12,834 nucleotides of DNA from Ignavibacteria bacterium (GTDB taxonomy: Bacteria; Bacteroidota; Ignavibacteria; Ignavibacteriales; Ignavibacteriaceae), in contig JAUSIA010000262.1 of the NCBI GenBank assembly GCA_030648225.1, positions 1-12,834 on the forward strand, in the 5' to 3' direction. Below the pieces are notes generated by a model. It did not search any database and was not told the DNA's origin. It saw only the letters and a program-made list of their open reading frames with translations. Position 1 is the first letter of the stretch. The number at the start of each line of letters is the position of its first letter. Made by a program: the position numbers and the translations under genes. This document shows positions 1 to 8,241 of this stretch, piece after piece.

Positions 1-1955
1 ATGAGTTCCTCAGGTGAGGAAGGCTCATCATCCCGGTTTATCATTGCGCTTATTGTTTCTGCAAGATCTTCAATGTTGGTGCTCTTTTTCTGAAGCAGTT
101 CTTCAAAAAGTCCATCTATTTTCTTAAGATCGTCCTGGTAATTTTCTTTTCCTGTATAAATTATAATGGGAAGGTTTGAAAATTTATTGCTGGATTTAAT
201 AAGCTTGATTAAATCATACCCATTCAGTTCAGGCATATCAAGATCAATTATAGCAAGATCAAGATGAATATCCTCAATCATATCCATCACTTTAGAAGAA
301 TGAGATTCAGCTATTGCATTAAATCCCAACTGCAAAACCGCTTCCTTCATCAGGTTTAAAGTTGGAACATCATCATCAACAATAAGAATATTTGAATCTT
401 TCTTAAGCCTGTAGCTTGTAAGAACTTCAACGAGATAATTGTATTTAATCGGTTTTACAAAATATTCCACAGCTCCCATTAAGAATGCTTTTTGCTGCTC
501 CGATTCAATTGAACAGATAATTACCGGTGTGTTTTTTGTATTTTTATGTTCTTTAAAAGTTTTCAGCAGCTCAAGCCCGTTCATATCCGGTAGAACAATA
601 TCCATTAACACTGCAAGAAAAGAATCATTCTCAATTGCTTTTAATGCCTGCTCACCTGAGTTTACAATCCTTGGCTGGTATCCCCATTTAGTAAGATAAT
701 TGTTTAAGAGCTTGGAAGTTGCATAATCATCTTCTACAACCAGAACATTATTCTTTAGTCCCGGTTTTGGCAATGAACTTATTTGTGTTTCTAAAATGGA
801 GATTGGCTGCATACCAATTGTAAAATTATATGTTACTCCTTTTCCCACAGTGCTGGAAATATTTAAGCTGCCATTAAGATTTTCTATATATCTTTTTACA
901 AGGGTTAAACCTAACCCGGTTATTTGTCCTATTTTAGAATGACCGAGTTCGGTAATGGATGAAGGGCTATATATTTCTTTTAACTTTGTTGAAGTTAGAC
1001 CTGCACTTGTATCAGATATTTTAAAATTGATTTTTTTAGAATCAGGCTGAGAAACAAGAATGGTAATTTTCCCTTTGCCTGTTAATCTTAAAGAGAAGGT
1101 TAGAATATTGAAAAGGATATAACGGAGCTTTTGTGAATCGCTTTTTATTGTTTCAGGGAGATTAGAATCAACATTAACAATAAAATCCAGTTCCTGTTTA
1201 TTAATTTTATTGCTGAATATATTTATAATATCTTCAATAAAATTTCTGATATTTATATCTGTAAGAGTATCTTTACTTTTCTTTTCATCCAGTTTGGAAA
1301 TATCAACGAGATCGTTAAGAAGAGAGAGAAGGCTGAAAGCATTCTCTTTCAAAGTAGAAACATATTCTGATTGTGATGAGCTTAGATTATCTTCACTTAA
1401 AAGTGAAGCGAAACCCATAATGCTGTTTATTGGTGTGCGTAGGTCGTGAACTATTTCAGTAACAATATTACTTACCGGTGTATTTAAACTGCTGCGTGAA
1501 CCTTTCCACAAACCGATAAGGTTATTTACAGAAGAACCAAGATGTAATAAATTATTTTTATCATTTTGATTAAAAGGACTATTCTTTGCCAGTTTTATAA
1601 GATGATCGCCTCCGGGAGATTTTAAATACAAGCTTCCTTCGGGCATAATAAAATCAGTTGGGAGAATTTTGCAGCCGGAATGAGAATCAAAAATTACAGG
1701 TTCAGCATTATTTTTTTTTGAATGACAGTGAGGACATTCTACATTGGTATTTTTTATTAAAGAATTTTTTGCTTTAGAAGATTTTCCTAAAACAGAGAAA
1801 TTTTCAAAATTAACCTGAAATAAAACAGATGCCTCAAAATCAAATTCACTTACTAAGAATTCGCAAACTAAGTCAGGAAAATTTTGAGAAGATTTAAGTG
1901 CGGATTGTAAGAGTTCATTAAATTTATTCAACGATTCGAGTTTTGAGATTTGCAT
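1..1955 (-). CDS. Hybrid sensor histidine kinase with two C-terminal receiver domains (3' end cut by window)
   Basis: Reading the minus strand from the ATG at 1955 gives 651 codons open to the left edge, so the C-terminus is missing. Residues 1-155 form a divergent sensor region with a CPHC motif (74-77) and no membrane segment, so the protein is probably cytoplasmic. A HisKA dimerisation/phosphoacceptor domain follows, with H170 in VHDLRTP, then a HATPase region ending in TGLGLT (346-351). Receiver 1 (about 403-512) has E408-D409-D410, phosphoacceptor D452 in MDIVLPDMNG and the K501-P pair. Receiver 2 (about 522-640) has D527-D529, D571 in IIDLDMPELNG and T601, but no KP pair. The order suggests a phosphorelay or a multi-output signalling hub. 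Oddly, the second N-box asparagine appears to be F287 and the DTGxG box reads DTSAG, so ATP binding may be weak. No output domain or partner is visible. The family call is firm; the signal is unknown. Confidence 0.93.
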   Translation of the reverse strand, partial: MQISKLESLNKFNELLQSALKSSQNFPDLVCEFLVSEFDFEASVLFQVNFENFSVLGKSSKAKNSLIKNTNVECPHCHSKKNNAEPVIFDSHSGCKILPTDFIMPEGSLYLKSPGGDHLIKLAKNSPFNQNDKNNLLHLGSSVNNLIGLWKGSRSSLNTPVSNIVTEIVHDLRTPINSIMGFASLLSEDNLSSSQSEYVSTLKENAFSLLSLLNDLVDISKLDEKKSKDTLTDINIRNFIEDIINIFSNKINKQELDFIVNVDSNLPETIKSDSQKLRYILFNILTFSLRLTGKGKITILVSQPDSKKINFKISDTSAGLTSTKLKEIYSPSSITELGHSKIGQITGLGLTLVKRYIENLNGSLNISSTVGKGVTYNFTIGMQPISILETQISSLPKPGLKNNVLVVEDDYATSKLLNNYLTKWGYQPRIVNSGEQALKAIENDSFLAVLMDIVLPDMNGLELLKTFKEHKNTKNTPVIICSIESEQQKAFLMGAVEYFVKPIKYNYLVEVLTSYRLKKDSNILIVDDDVPTLNLMKEAVLQLGFNAIAESHSSKVMDMIEDIHLDLAIIDLDMPELNGYDLIKLIKSSNKFSNLPIIIYTGKENYQDDLKKIDGLFEELLQKKSTNIEDLAETISAMINRDDEPSSPEEL

Positions 1956-2016
1956 TCAACCAAAGGATTTAATTCTGAAAATAAGTTATAAATAACTTCG
2001 TTCAACATTTACAGGA

Positions 2017-2024
2017 CAAATATA
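2017..2024 (-). promoter_or_regulatory. Possible Bacteroidota-type -7 box for the hybrid kinase
   Basis: The minus strand reads TATATTTG, a match to the TAnnTTTG -7 consensus, about 62 bases upstream of the kinase ATG. The nearest upstream TTG (2040-2038) lies only 13 bases away, shorter than the usual spacing of about 19-21, so the promoter is tentative. No comparable box was found on the plus strand for the divergent NADH dehydrogenase gene. Confidence 0.35.
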
Positions 2025-2145
2025 ATTATTTTGGTCTCAAAAATGAAAGAAGATTAAGTCCAATCCTTTTGACCAAAAGTAAAAACGAGTAGATTTATAT
2101 TACTTAATTTTTAATAAACAGTAAAATTATTTGTTTAATTAATTA

Positions 2146-3423
2146 ATGCGAAAAAAAATTGTAATTATCGGCGGCGGCTTTGGCGGACTTTCTGCAGCAA
2201 AAGAATTTAATGATTTTGACGCTGATATAACTTTAATTGATAAAACAAATTACCATCTCTTTCAGCCTTTGTTATACCAGGTTGCAACAGCGGCTTTATC
2301 ACCAGCAGATATTGCTGCACCAATTCGCGCGGTTCTTAACAAGCAAAAGAATACTACTGTGGTTATGGATGAAGTTACTGCTATTGACCGGGTAAACAAA
2401 AAGGTAATTACAAAAGGTTCAGAATATAGCTTTGATTATTTGATTATTGCAATCGGTTCAAGTCATTCATATTTCGGGAAAGATGAATGGGAAAAGAATG
2501 CTCCCGGATTAAAAACTTTGAATGATGCACTTAATATCCGGGAAAAAATTCTTCTCTCTCTTGAATCCGCTGAAAAGATGAACAACCCTGAAGAAACGAT
2601 TAAATATCTTACCTTTGTTATAGTAGGCGGTGGTCCAACCGGAGTTGAAATGGCTGGTGCAATTGCTGAGATAGTAAAGATCTCTATGATGAAGGATTTC
2701 AGAAATATTAATTCAGAAATGACCAAGGTTTATCTCATTGAAGCATTACCAAGACTTCTTACAGCATACCCTGAAGATCTTTATGAAATAGCAAAAAAAG
2801 ATCTTGAAACTTTAGGAGTTGAAGTTTTGCTTAATACAATGGTTGTTGATGTGAATGATGAGGGAGTTGCATTAAAAGATAAATTTATTCCGACAAAAAA
2901 TATTATATGGGCAGCAGGTAATACTGTTTCTCCTCTGCTTAAGTCTCTAAATACTGAGCTTGATAAAGCAGGAGGAGTAATTGTTAATCCTGATTTAAGC
3001 TTAAAAGATGACTCAAACATATTTGTAATTGGAGATGCTGCTCACTTAAAAGATAAAAAAGGAAATATGCTTCCGGGTATTGCTCCTGTTGCAATGCAGG
3101 AGGGAAGATATGCTGCTGGAATTGTTAAAGAAGGAAAAGATGCCGATCTGAGAGAATCTTTTAAATATATTGATAAAGGAACAATGGCAACAATAGGACG
3201 GGCTAAAGCTATTTGTTACATAGGCGGGCTTAAGTTTACAGGATTTTTTGCATGGCTAATATGGTGTGTTATTCATATTTTCTTCCTGATATCATTCCGG
3301 AACAGGTTTAAAGTTATGGCAGAGTGGGCCTGGTATTACATAACTTTCAGGCATGGAATTAGATTGATTACGGGGCATCCGGAAAAGCAGGAAGAAATAA
3401 GAAATTCAAATACACCTGATTAA
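2146..3423 (+). CDS. ndh: Type II NADH:quinone oxidoreductase (NDH-2)
   Basis: This is a single-subunit, non-proton-pumping NADH dehydrogenase that passes electrons from NADH through FAD to the quinone pool at the inner face of the membrane. The 425-residue length is normal for the family. The N-terminus carries the FAD-binding GGGFGG (9-14), followed by HLFQPLLYQVATAALSP (37-53), typical of NDH-2. A second Rossmann motif GGGPTGVE (161-168) with an acidic residue, E199, at the end of the next strand fits NADH rather than NADPH. GDAAH (296-300) contacts FAD, and PGIAPVAMQEG (310-320) matches the quinone-site region. A hydrophobic stretch at about 366-385 and the aromatic/basic tail after it would dock the protein on the membrane. 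The ATG follows an AT-rich leader without an evident Shine-Dalgarno site. It appears to be a single-gene unit, divergent from the kinase. A general pyridine nucleotide-disulfide oxidoreductase is the less specific alternative. Confidence 0.92.
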   Translation: MRKKIVIIGGGFGGLSAAKEFNDFDADITLIDKTNYHLFQPLLYQVATAALSPADIAAPIRAVLNKQKNTTVVMDEVTAIDRVNKKVITKGSEYSFDYLIIAIGSSHSYFGKDEWEKNAPGLKTLNDALNIREKILLSLESAEKMNNPEETIKYLTFVIVGGGPTGVEMAGAIAEIVKISMMKDFRNINSEMTKVYLIEALPRLLTAYPEDLYEIAKKDLETLGVEVLLNTMVVDVNDEGVALKDKFIPTKNIIWAAGNTVSPLLKSLNTELDKAGGVIVNPDLSLKDDSNIFVIGDAAHLKDKKGNMLPGIAPVAMQEGRYAAGIVKEGKDADLRESFKYIDKGTMATIGRAKAICYIGGLKFTGFFAWLIWCVIHIFFLISFRNRFKVMAEWAWYYITFRHGIRLITGHPEKQEEIRNSNTPD

Positions 3424-3488
3424 TTTTCCTTAAAATCCTTCATTTCATCAGCAGCCCAAATATTTTGTAAAGCATGCTTCGTTTCCAT
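3420..3488 (-). CDS. Possible 22-residue peptide or gene remnant
   Basis: On the minus strand between ndh and the restriction gene, an ATG at 3488 opens 22 codons beginning METKHALQNIWAADEM and ends at a TAA overlapping the ndh stop. The peptide is mixed and charged, which is unlike random AT-rich translation. A TATTTTTG box (3526-3519, minus) matching TAnnTTTG lies about 30 bases upstream. It could be a real small peptide, the tail of a gene damaged when the defence block arrived, or chance. I recognise no family. Confidence 0.22.
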   Translation of the reverse strand: METKHALQNIWAADEMKDFKEN

Positions 3489-3518
3489 ATCTTAAATATA
3501 TTTTCCATAAATTTAAAC

Positions 3519-3526
3519 CAAAAATA
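3519..3526 (-). promoter_or_regulatory. Possible -7 box facing the small minus-strand ORF
   Basis: The minus strand reads TATTTTTG, a full TAnnTTTG match, in the 117-base spacer upstream of the restriction gene. It points away from that gene, toward the 22-residue ORF and the 3' end of ndh. No clear -33 box was identified, and AT-rich DNA yields such matches by chance. Confidence 0.22.
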
Positions 3527-3540
3527 TTATAAGCTTATCA

Positions 3541-6417
3541 ATGGGTTTTGAACAATCTCACTCAATCGTTTCTGCTCTCGTAAAAAATTTCCAGGCAAAT
3601 GAAAAATATTACATTAGTTCTGACTATTCAGAGATTGATGCCCGCAGGGATTTTATTGATAAATTCTTTTCTGCTCTTGGCTGGGATGTTACTCACGATA
3701 TTCAGAAGAATCCTTATGAACAGGAAGTACGTGTTGAAAGTATAGTGCAGGTTGCTAATGCAAAAAAAAGAGCTGATTATTCTTTTTATCTCGCACCTAA
3801 TTTCCGTGATGTTAAATTCTTTGTTGAAGCTAAAAAGCCTTCGCGCAACCTTGAGAATGCAACTGATTTTTTCCAGACTGTATACTATGGATGGAATTCC
3901 ACTACTCCTATTGCAATTTTAACTGACTTTGAAGAACTAATAATTGTTGACTGCAGATTCCGCCCTGACATTGGGGACATACTAAATACTAAGCTTGAAA
4001 AGTTTCATTACACTGATTATTTAAAAGAGGATAAATTCAGAAGAATTTATCATCTCTTTTCACGAGAAGCTCTTCAGGAAAATTCAATTGAAAAGTATGC
4101 TGATGCTTTACCGAAACCTAAAGGGAAAGCTGTACAAAAAGGATTGTTCAAGGGTGGTTATCAATCTATAGATGAAGCTTTCCTGCTGGAACTTGACGAG
4201 ATAAGAGAATCTCTAGCAAAGTCTTTTAAGAAAAATAATGAACATTTATCAAGCGAGGAATTAACCGAAGCTGTACAAAGAACAATTGACCGTCTTGTAT
4301 TAATAATATTTCTTGAAGATAAGCTGATTGAACCTCACCATTACTTAAGTGAATTTGGTGACAGGAAAACTGCCTGGGAAGATTTTCTTTTAACAAGCCG
4401 TACTCTTGATGCAAAGTATAACGGAATAGTTTTTAAGAAACACCAGATAGACTCACATAATATTATTGAGCCTGATAATAAAACTTTTTCATTCATTTGT
4501 GAAGAACTTTCTCATCTTAATTCTCCTTATGATTTTGACAAAATACCTATTCATATCCTCGGTTCTATTTATGAAAGATTTCTTGGCAAGATTGTAAACG
4601 CTACAAGCAAGAGAGTTACAATTGAAGAGAAGCCCGAAGTAAGAAAAGCAGGTGGAGTTTATTATACACCCCAGTACATAGTAAATTATATTGTTGATAA
4701 CACAGTTGGAAAACTGATTGAAGGAAAAACACCAAAAGAAATTGCAAAGATGCGTTTTGCAGATATTGCCTGCGGGAGCGGTTCCTTTTTAATTACTATT
4801 TTTGAAAGGCTTCTCGATTATCATAAACTTTGGTACCAGGCAAACCCAAAGCAGGCTGAAAAAGATAAATGCGTTTTTGTTGATGGTGCATGGAGATTAA
4901 CTCTTCTTCAGAAACAAAAGATTCTTCTCAATAATATTTATGGAGTTGATATTGATCATCAGGCAGTTGAAGTAACACAGCTTTCTCTTTACCTAAAGCT
5001 TCTTGAAGATGAAACCACTGCAACAGCAAATGATACGTGGGTTTTGTTTAAAGAAAAGCTTCTTCCAAATCTTAGTAAAAATATTATTTGTGGAAACTCT
5101 TTAATCGGAACTGATATTTATGAAGGTAACCTCTTTTCTTATGAGGAAGATAAAAAATTAATGCTAATGAACTTTGAAGATATCTTCCCTGAAGTAATGA
5201 AGGAAGGTGGCTTTGATGCAATTGTTGGTAATCCGCCTTATATAAATGCTATTCAACTAAGCGATTTATTAGGTAAAGGAACTAAAGATTATTTAAAATC
5301 AAAATATGAATCTGCTAAAGGGACATACGATATCTATATTCCATTTTTTGAAAAGGGACTAAAATTACTAAAGAGAAATGGATTACTAGGATACATAACT
5401 CCGAATAAATATTTATCTGCTCCTTATGGAATTGCTTTCAGGAAATATATTACAAATGGCTATAAACTAAGCACCATTATAGATTATAGTGCTGTTAAAG
5501 TATTTGATAAACCCTCCATTTATCCAATTATAACAATTATTGAAAATAACGTCCCTCTTGGGACATATAATTTTACAACAGAGAAGGTTTTAGGGAAATC
5601 AAATTCCAATATTAAGTTCTCAATATCATCGGATACCCTATCGTCAACTGAAGAATATCTATGGGGTTTTATTTTATCAGAAAACATTGAAATGATTGGC
5701 AAGATTTTAAGTAAGAGCTCATACCTTTCAAATATTTCCAATGTGAATGCAACATCAACTGCAGCAGAAGCAGATGAATATTCAGAATACATTAAAGAAA
5801 GGTTAAAAGACAAAAATCATTTGCCTTTAGTAAATACTGGTACAATAGATAGATATGAATCTCTTTGGGGAATTAATGAGTTATCTAATAAAAAGAAAAA
5901 GTATAAAAATCCTGTTATGGATATAAGAAAAATTAGTAAGAACAGAAAAGAACTTTATACCACGCCTAAAGTTATATTTGCAAAAATAGCTTTAAGGGTA
6001 GAATGTTTTTTAGATGAATATGGTGAATTTGCATCAATAAATACTAATTGCATTTATAACCCAAACAAAACTATCAGTCTTAAATATCTTTTGGGTCTTA
6101 TGAATTCAAAACTTATTTCATTTATTTATTCTGAATATTTTTCTGGTTTAAGAATGAGTGGTGGTTATTTTCAGTTTCAGGCTCCTCAATTAAGAATTCT
6201 CCCAATCATTATCCCAAATGAAACTACAAAAGATTCTATAGAGAAACTTGTTGATCAAATGATTGAAACACATAAGCATCTGCAGGAAGCCAAAACCGAA
6301 AGCGACAAAGAATATCTCCAGAGAAAATGCGACTCTATAGATAAACAAATAGACCAACTCGTTTACCAGCTTTATGGTTTAACAGAAGAAGAAATAAAAA
6401 TTGTAGAGGGAGTGTGA
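3541..6417 (+). CDS. Type IIG-like restriction-modification fusion enzyme (Eco57I-like)
   Basis: One 958-residue chain appears to carry restriction, methylation and recognition. Residues about 34-140 resemble a PD-(D/E)xK nuclease: D79 in ADY, E96-A-K98 and Q112 fit the catalytic layout. A helical linker follows. The methyltransferase starts at GGVYYTPQYI (371-380), has the S-adenosylmethionine motif DIACGSGSF (408-416), an acidic motif GVDID (468-472), and the catalytic NPPY (564-567), the class that makes N6-methyladenine. The C-terminal half after about 650 is a TaqI-like target-recognition region ending in GGYFQFQAPQLRILPI (874-889) and a helical tail (897-945) like the HsdS spacer helix. 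No helicase motifs are present, which argues against a type I R or ISP enzyme. Leucine codons change sharply near residue 540, from mostly CTT/CTC to mostly TTA/CTA, and revert near 887, suggesting exchange of the recognition part. The downstream gene overlaps it by four bases. The recognition site cannot be predicted by eye. Confidence 0.9.
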   Translation: MGFEQSHSIVSALVKNFQANEKYYISSDYSEIDARRDFIDKFFSALGWDVTHDIQKNPYEQEVRVESIVQVANAKKRADYSFYLAPNFRDVKFFVEAKKPSRNLENATDFFQTVYYGWNSTTPIAILTDFEELIIVDCRFRPDIGDILNTKLEKFHYTDYLKEDKFRRIYHLFSREALQENSIEKYADALPKPKGKAVQKGLFKGGYQSIDEAFLLELDEIRESLAKSFKKNNEHLSSEELTEAVQRTIDRLVLIIFLEDKLIEPHHYLSEFGDRKTAWEDFLLTSRTLDAKYNGIVFKKHQIDSHNIIEPDNKTFSFICEELSHLNSPYDFDKIPIHILGSIYERFLGKIVNATSKRVTIEEKPEVRKAGGVYYTPQYIVNYIVDNTVGKLIEGKTPKEIAKMRFADIACGSGSFLITIFERLLDYHKLWYQANPKQAEKDKCVFVDGAWRLTLLQKQKILLNNIYGVDIDHQAVEVTQLSLYLKLLEDETTATANDTWVLFKEKLLPNLSKNIICGNSLIGTDIYEGNLFSYEEDKKLMLMNFEDIFPEVMKEGGFDAIVGNPPYINAIQLSDLLGKGTKDYLKSKYESAKGTYDIYIPFFEKGLKLLKRNGLLGYITPNKYLSAPYGIAFRKYITNGYKLSTIIDYSAVKVFDKPSIYPIITIIENNVPLGTYNFTTEKVLGKSNSNIKFSISSDTLSSTEEYLWGFILSENIEMIGKILSKSSYLSNISNVNATSTAAEADEYSEYIKERLKDKNHLPLVNTGTIDRYESLWGINELSNKKKKYKNPVMDIRKISKNRKELYTTPKVIFAKIALRVECFLDEYGEFASINTNCIYNPNKTISLKYLLGLMNSKLISFIYSEYFSGLRMSGGYFQFQAPQLRILPIIIPNETTKDSIEKLVDQMIETHKHLQEAKTESDKEYLQRKCDSIDKQIDQLVYQLYGLTEEEIKIVEGV

Positions 6418-7643
6418 GTTTAGCTGGTTACGGTAATAGATATTTATCACATAAAGAATTTCTAAGAGTTTGCAAAGATCTAGAAATAAACTCTTTTACT
6501 TCTGATATGGATGAACAATGGTTAGAGTTGCTTGAGAAAGAAAAAATTTTATTTCCGAGTTGTAGAATTATATATCCCTTATCATATTTAAAAATTATCA
6601 ATGATGTAAGATACAATCCATCAAATCCCTATTATGGTAAGAATACATTTTATTTGCCCAATAGATATGTAAGTATTGATAATTTAGAATCTAATCTTCA
6701 TAATTTTTGGTTGAACAGGAATTTATTCCATATCCTGGATAAACAAAAATCCAAGGTCAGTAAATACATACATAATCCTAAACAAACAAAATTTTATAAA
6801 TGGAAGAGTTACAAAAAATATGTTGGGCAAATTCAGGGAATGGAAAACTATGAAAGTACAGCTAAACACTACTATTCTTACTGGCAAGTATATCATTTTT
6901 ATGAGATAACTAAAGCGTGTACTTTAGATTATATAATCAATGTATTTAATGAAGAAATTCGTTCTGAATTATGGCATCCGCGAATTCCTTTAAAAAAAAT
7001 ATTTTCAAGGTCATTACCATTAAAACATAATAACATTAAAGAAAATTTTTGGGGTCAGGCAGAAAATTTTGAAACTTTGTCTTTTTATGTTCAAACTATT
7101 AAAAAATATGATTTCCTTATTTCGCAATCTATGATTTATAGTAAAAATAAGTTGGGATACTTAGATGAGGAGTCAACTTTAAAATATTATAAAAGGTTGA
7201 AATGTTTAACAAAAATAATAGTTAAGAAATATAATCTTAAACCTGCCGGGACTTACGATTTTCTGAAATTTCTTTGTAAAAAGTATGACGAATATAAAGA
7301 GAAAAGGAAGGACAAATTAGTTCAATATATTAAAGAAGATATCTATTATTTAACACAAATGATGCAATATGGTTTTGATCTTGAATTTGAAACAATAAAT
7401 CAGAAATTAGGAAGAGTAATCTCTGATTTTGGTAATACCTTGGATGTAGTTTTCCCACCAATGTTTGCTAAGGAAAGAGATAGCGTTCTATATACTTTAG
7501 ATTCTTTTTTATCAAGCGAATTAAATTTTAATAAATACAATAATGTACCAAGAGAAGAAATAAAAGGATTCTTGCACTTTATTGACTCTAATAATTTACA
7601 GCTTTTCTACACTTGGACAAATAAATATAACTCAATTAAGTGA
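6414..7643 (+). CDS. Restriction-linked protein of unknown function, probably the N-terminal part of a frameshifted HEPN protein
   Basis: The GTG start overlaps the TGA of the restriction enzyme (GTGA), with a purine-rich GAGGGAG just upstream, so the two are almost certainly co-translated. The 409 residues have no signal peptide or membrane segment. The start (about 10-60) has the look of a small winged-helix or MerR-like fold (WLELLEKEKILFPSCRIIYP), which is inference. Residues about 120-170 are rich in Tyr, Lys and Trp, and 255-335 are strongly helical and basic. The frame ends at a TGA without a natural domain ending, while another frame opens at 7564 and runs to 8100 with a convincing helical sequence. 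I read this as the front of one protein of about 560 residues. Codon use is AT-rich, dominated by TTA, like the recognition half of its neighbour. I do not recognise the family; a role in defence is inferred from context. Confidence 0.75.
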   Translation: MSLAGYGNRYLSHKEFLRVCKDLEINSFTSDMDEQWLELLEKEKILFPSCRIIYPLSYLKIINDVRYNPSNPYYGKNTFYLPNRYVSIDNLESNLHNFWLNRNLFHILDKQKSKVSKYIHNPKQTKFYKWKSYKKYVGQIQGMENYESTAKHYYSYWQVYHFYEITKACTLDYIINVFNEEIRSELWHPRIPLKKIFSRSLPLKHNNIKENFWGQAENFETLSFYVQTIKKYDFLISQSMIYSKNKLGYLDEESTLKYYKRLKCLTKIIVKKYNLKPAGTYDFLKFLCKKYDEYKEKRKDKLVQYIKEDIYYLTQMMQYGFDLEFETINQKLGRVISDFGNTLDVVFPPMFAKERDSVLYTLDSFLSSELNFNKYNNVPREEIKGFLHFIDSNNLQLFYTWTNKYNSIK

Positions 7644-8100
7644 TCAAACAATTTACCTTCACATCTTCTATCTATCACTCTTTTTTGAGAATATTATTAA
7701 AATTATTGCCCGAGCAAGTAATAAAAAGGAATTAGTAGTTTCTTTCAGTGATCGTGTAGAATTGCAACAAACGATTTATAGATTTTTTAAAAAAGAAGGT
7801 TGGTATACTGAGCTTCGGAATAATTGGGAATTGACTGAAGTTGTATTTGGTTCTGATATAAGGAAGAGAATATTCAATGAAATTTCAATTGGTAAATTTC
7901 ACAATAAACAAGAATGGAATGAAATTATTAAAATGTTTTTAGTTAGTGTTTTTGCCCGTAATTTATCAGCTCATGAACAATCTAAAGTAATGCAAATAGA
8001 TAGAGAAACTTATTTAATTCTCGTCAACAATATTGTAACGGCTATTTGGTTTTCTTGGAAATACGCTGTTAACAGCGGTTATATTTCTGTAAGTAAGTAG
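7582..8100 (+). CDS. HEPN-like C-terminal fragment, out of frame with the preceding gene
   Basis: This frame is open from 7564 to the TAG at 8098-8100. The only start near its head is a TTG at 7582, inside the preceding gene; the first in-frame ATG (7933) would remove most of the fold, so independent translation is doubtful. The sequence is a helical bundle: a hydrophobic helix with IYLHIFYLSLFFENIIKII, a charged middle, then VSVFARNLSAHE and a last helix ending near WFSWKYAVNSGY. R126 and H131 (numbered from the TTG; bases 7957-7974) form an RN-x3-H motif, the signature of HEPN ribonucleases found in toxins, abortive-infection proteins and Csm6-type effectors. An RNA-cutting role is therefore plausible but rests on a short motif. 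A one-base shift anywhere between 7564 and 7643 would fuse it to the upstream gene. It could be a pseudogene, a sequencing error or a frameshifted product. Confidence 0.6.
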   Translation: MTLIIYSFSTLGQINITQLSDQTIYLHIFYLSLFFENIIKIIARASNKKELVVSFSDRVELQQTIYRFFKKEGWYTELRNNWELTEVVFGSDIRKRIFNEISIGKFHNKQEWNEIIKMFLVSVFARNLSAHEQSKVMQIDRETYLILVNNIVTAIWFSWKYAVNSGYISVSK

Positions 8101-8241
8101 ATATTAATCTCCCTCATTTGGGTTGGCCCAATAATCATTTCTCCAACCTTAGTAACACCTTTGAGCTTATGAGCATATTAAACCTTATTCCCTTATTCAA
8201 AATCTGCCACCTCTAAAAAACAATTCCTAATAATCTAATAA

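Noticed and set aside
439..699. Plus-strand open frame opposite the hybrid kinase
   Set aside because: It lies fully antisense to the receiver 1 coding region, which has clear motifs; the translated product looks like low-complexity shadow sequence. The same applies to 1210-1449 and to the frames antisense to ndh and the restriction gene.
3541..6417. Type I or ISP restriction subunit with helicase
   Set aside because: The nuclease-like start resembles type I R proteins, but there are no Walker A/B or other helicase motifs, and methyltransferase motifs follow directly.
6960..6977. A second R-x4-H match (R183 to H188) in the 409-residue part
   Set aside because: The sequence RSELWH is followed by proline and lies in a weak helical setting without the polar residue after R; probably chance.
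7610..7643. Programmed ribosomal frameshift at the HEPN junction
   Set aside because: No recognisable slippery heptamer, strong hairpin or internal Shine-Dalgarno site was found near the junction. A plain indel is simpler, though programmed shifting is not excluded.
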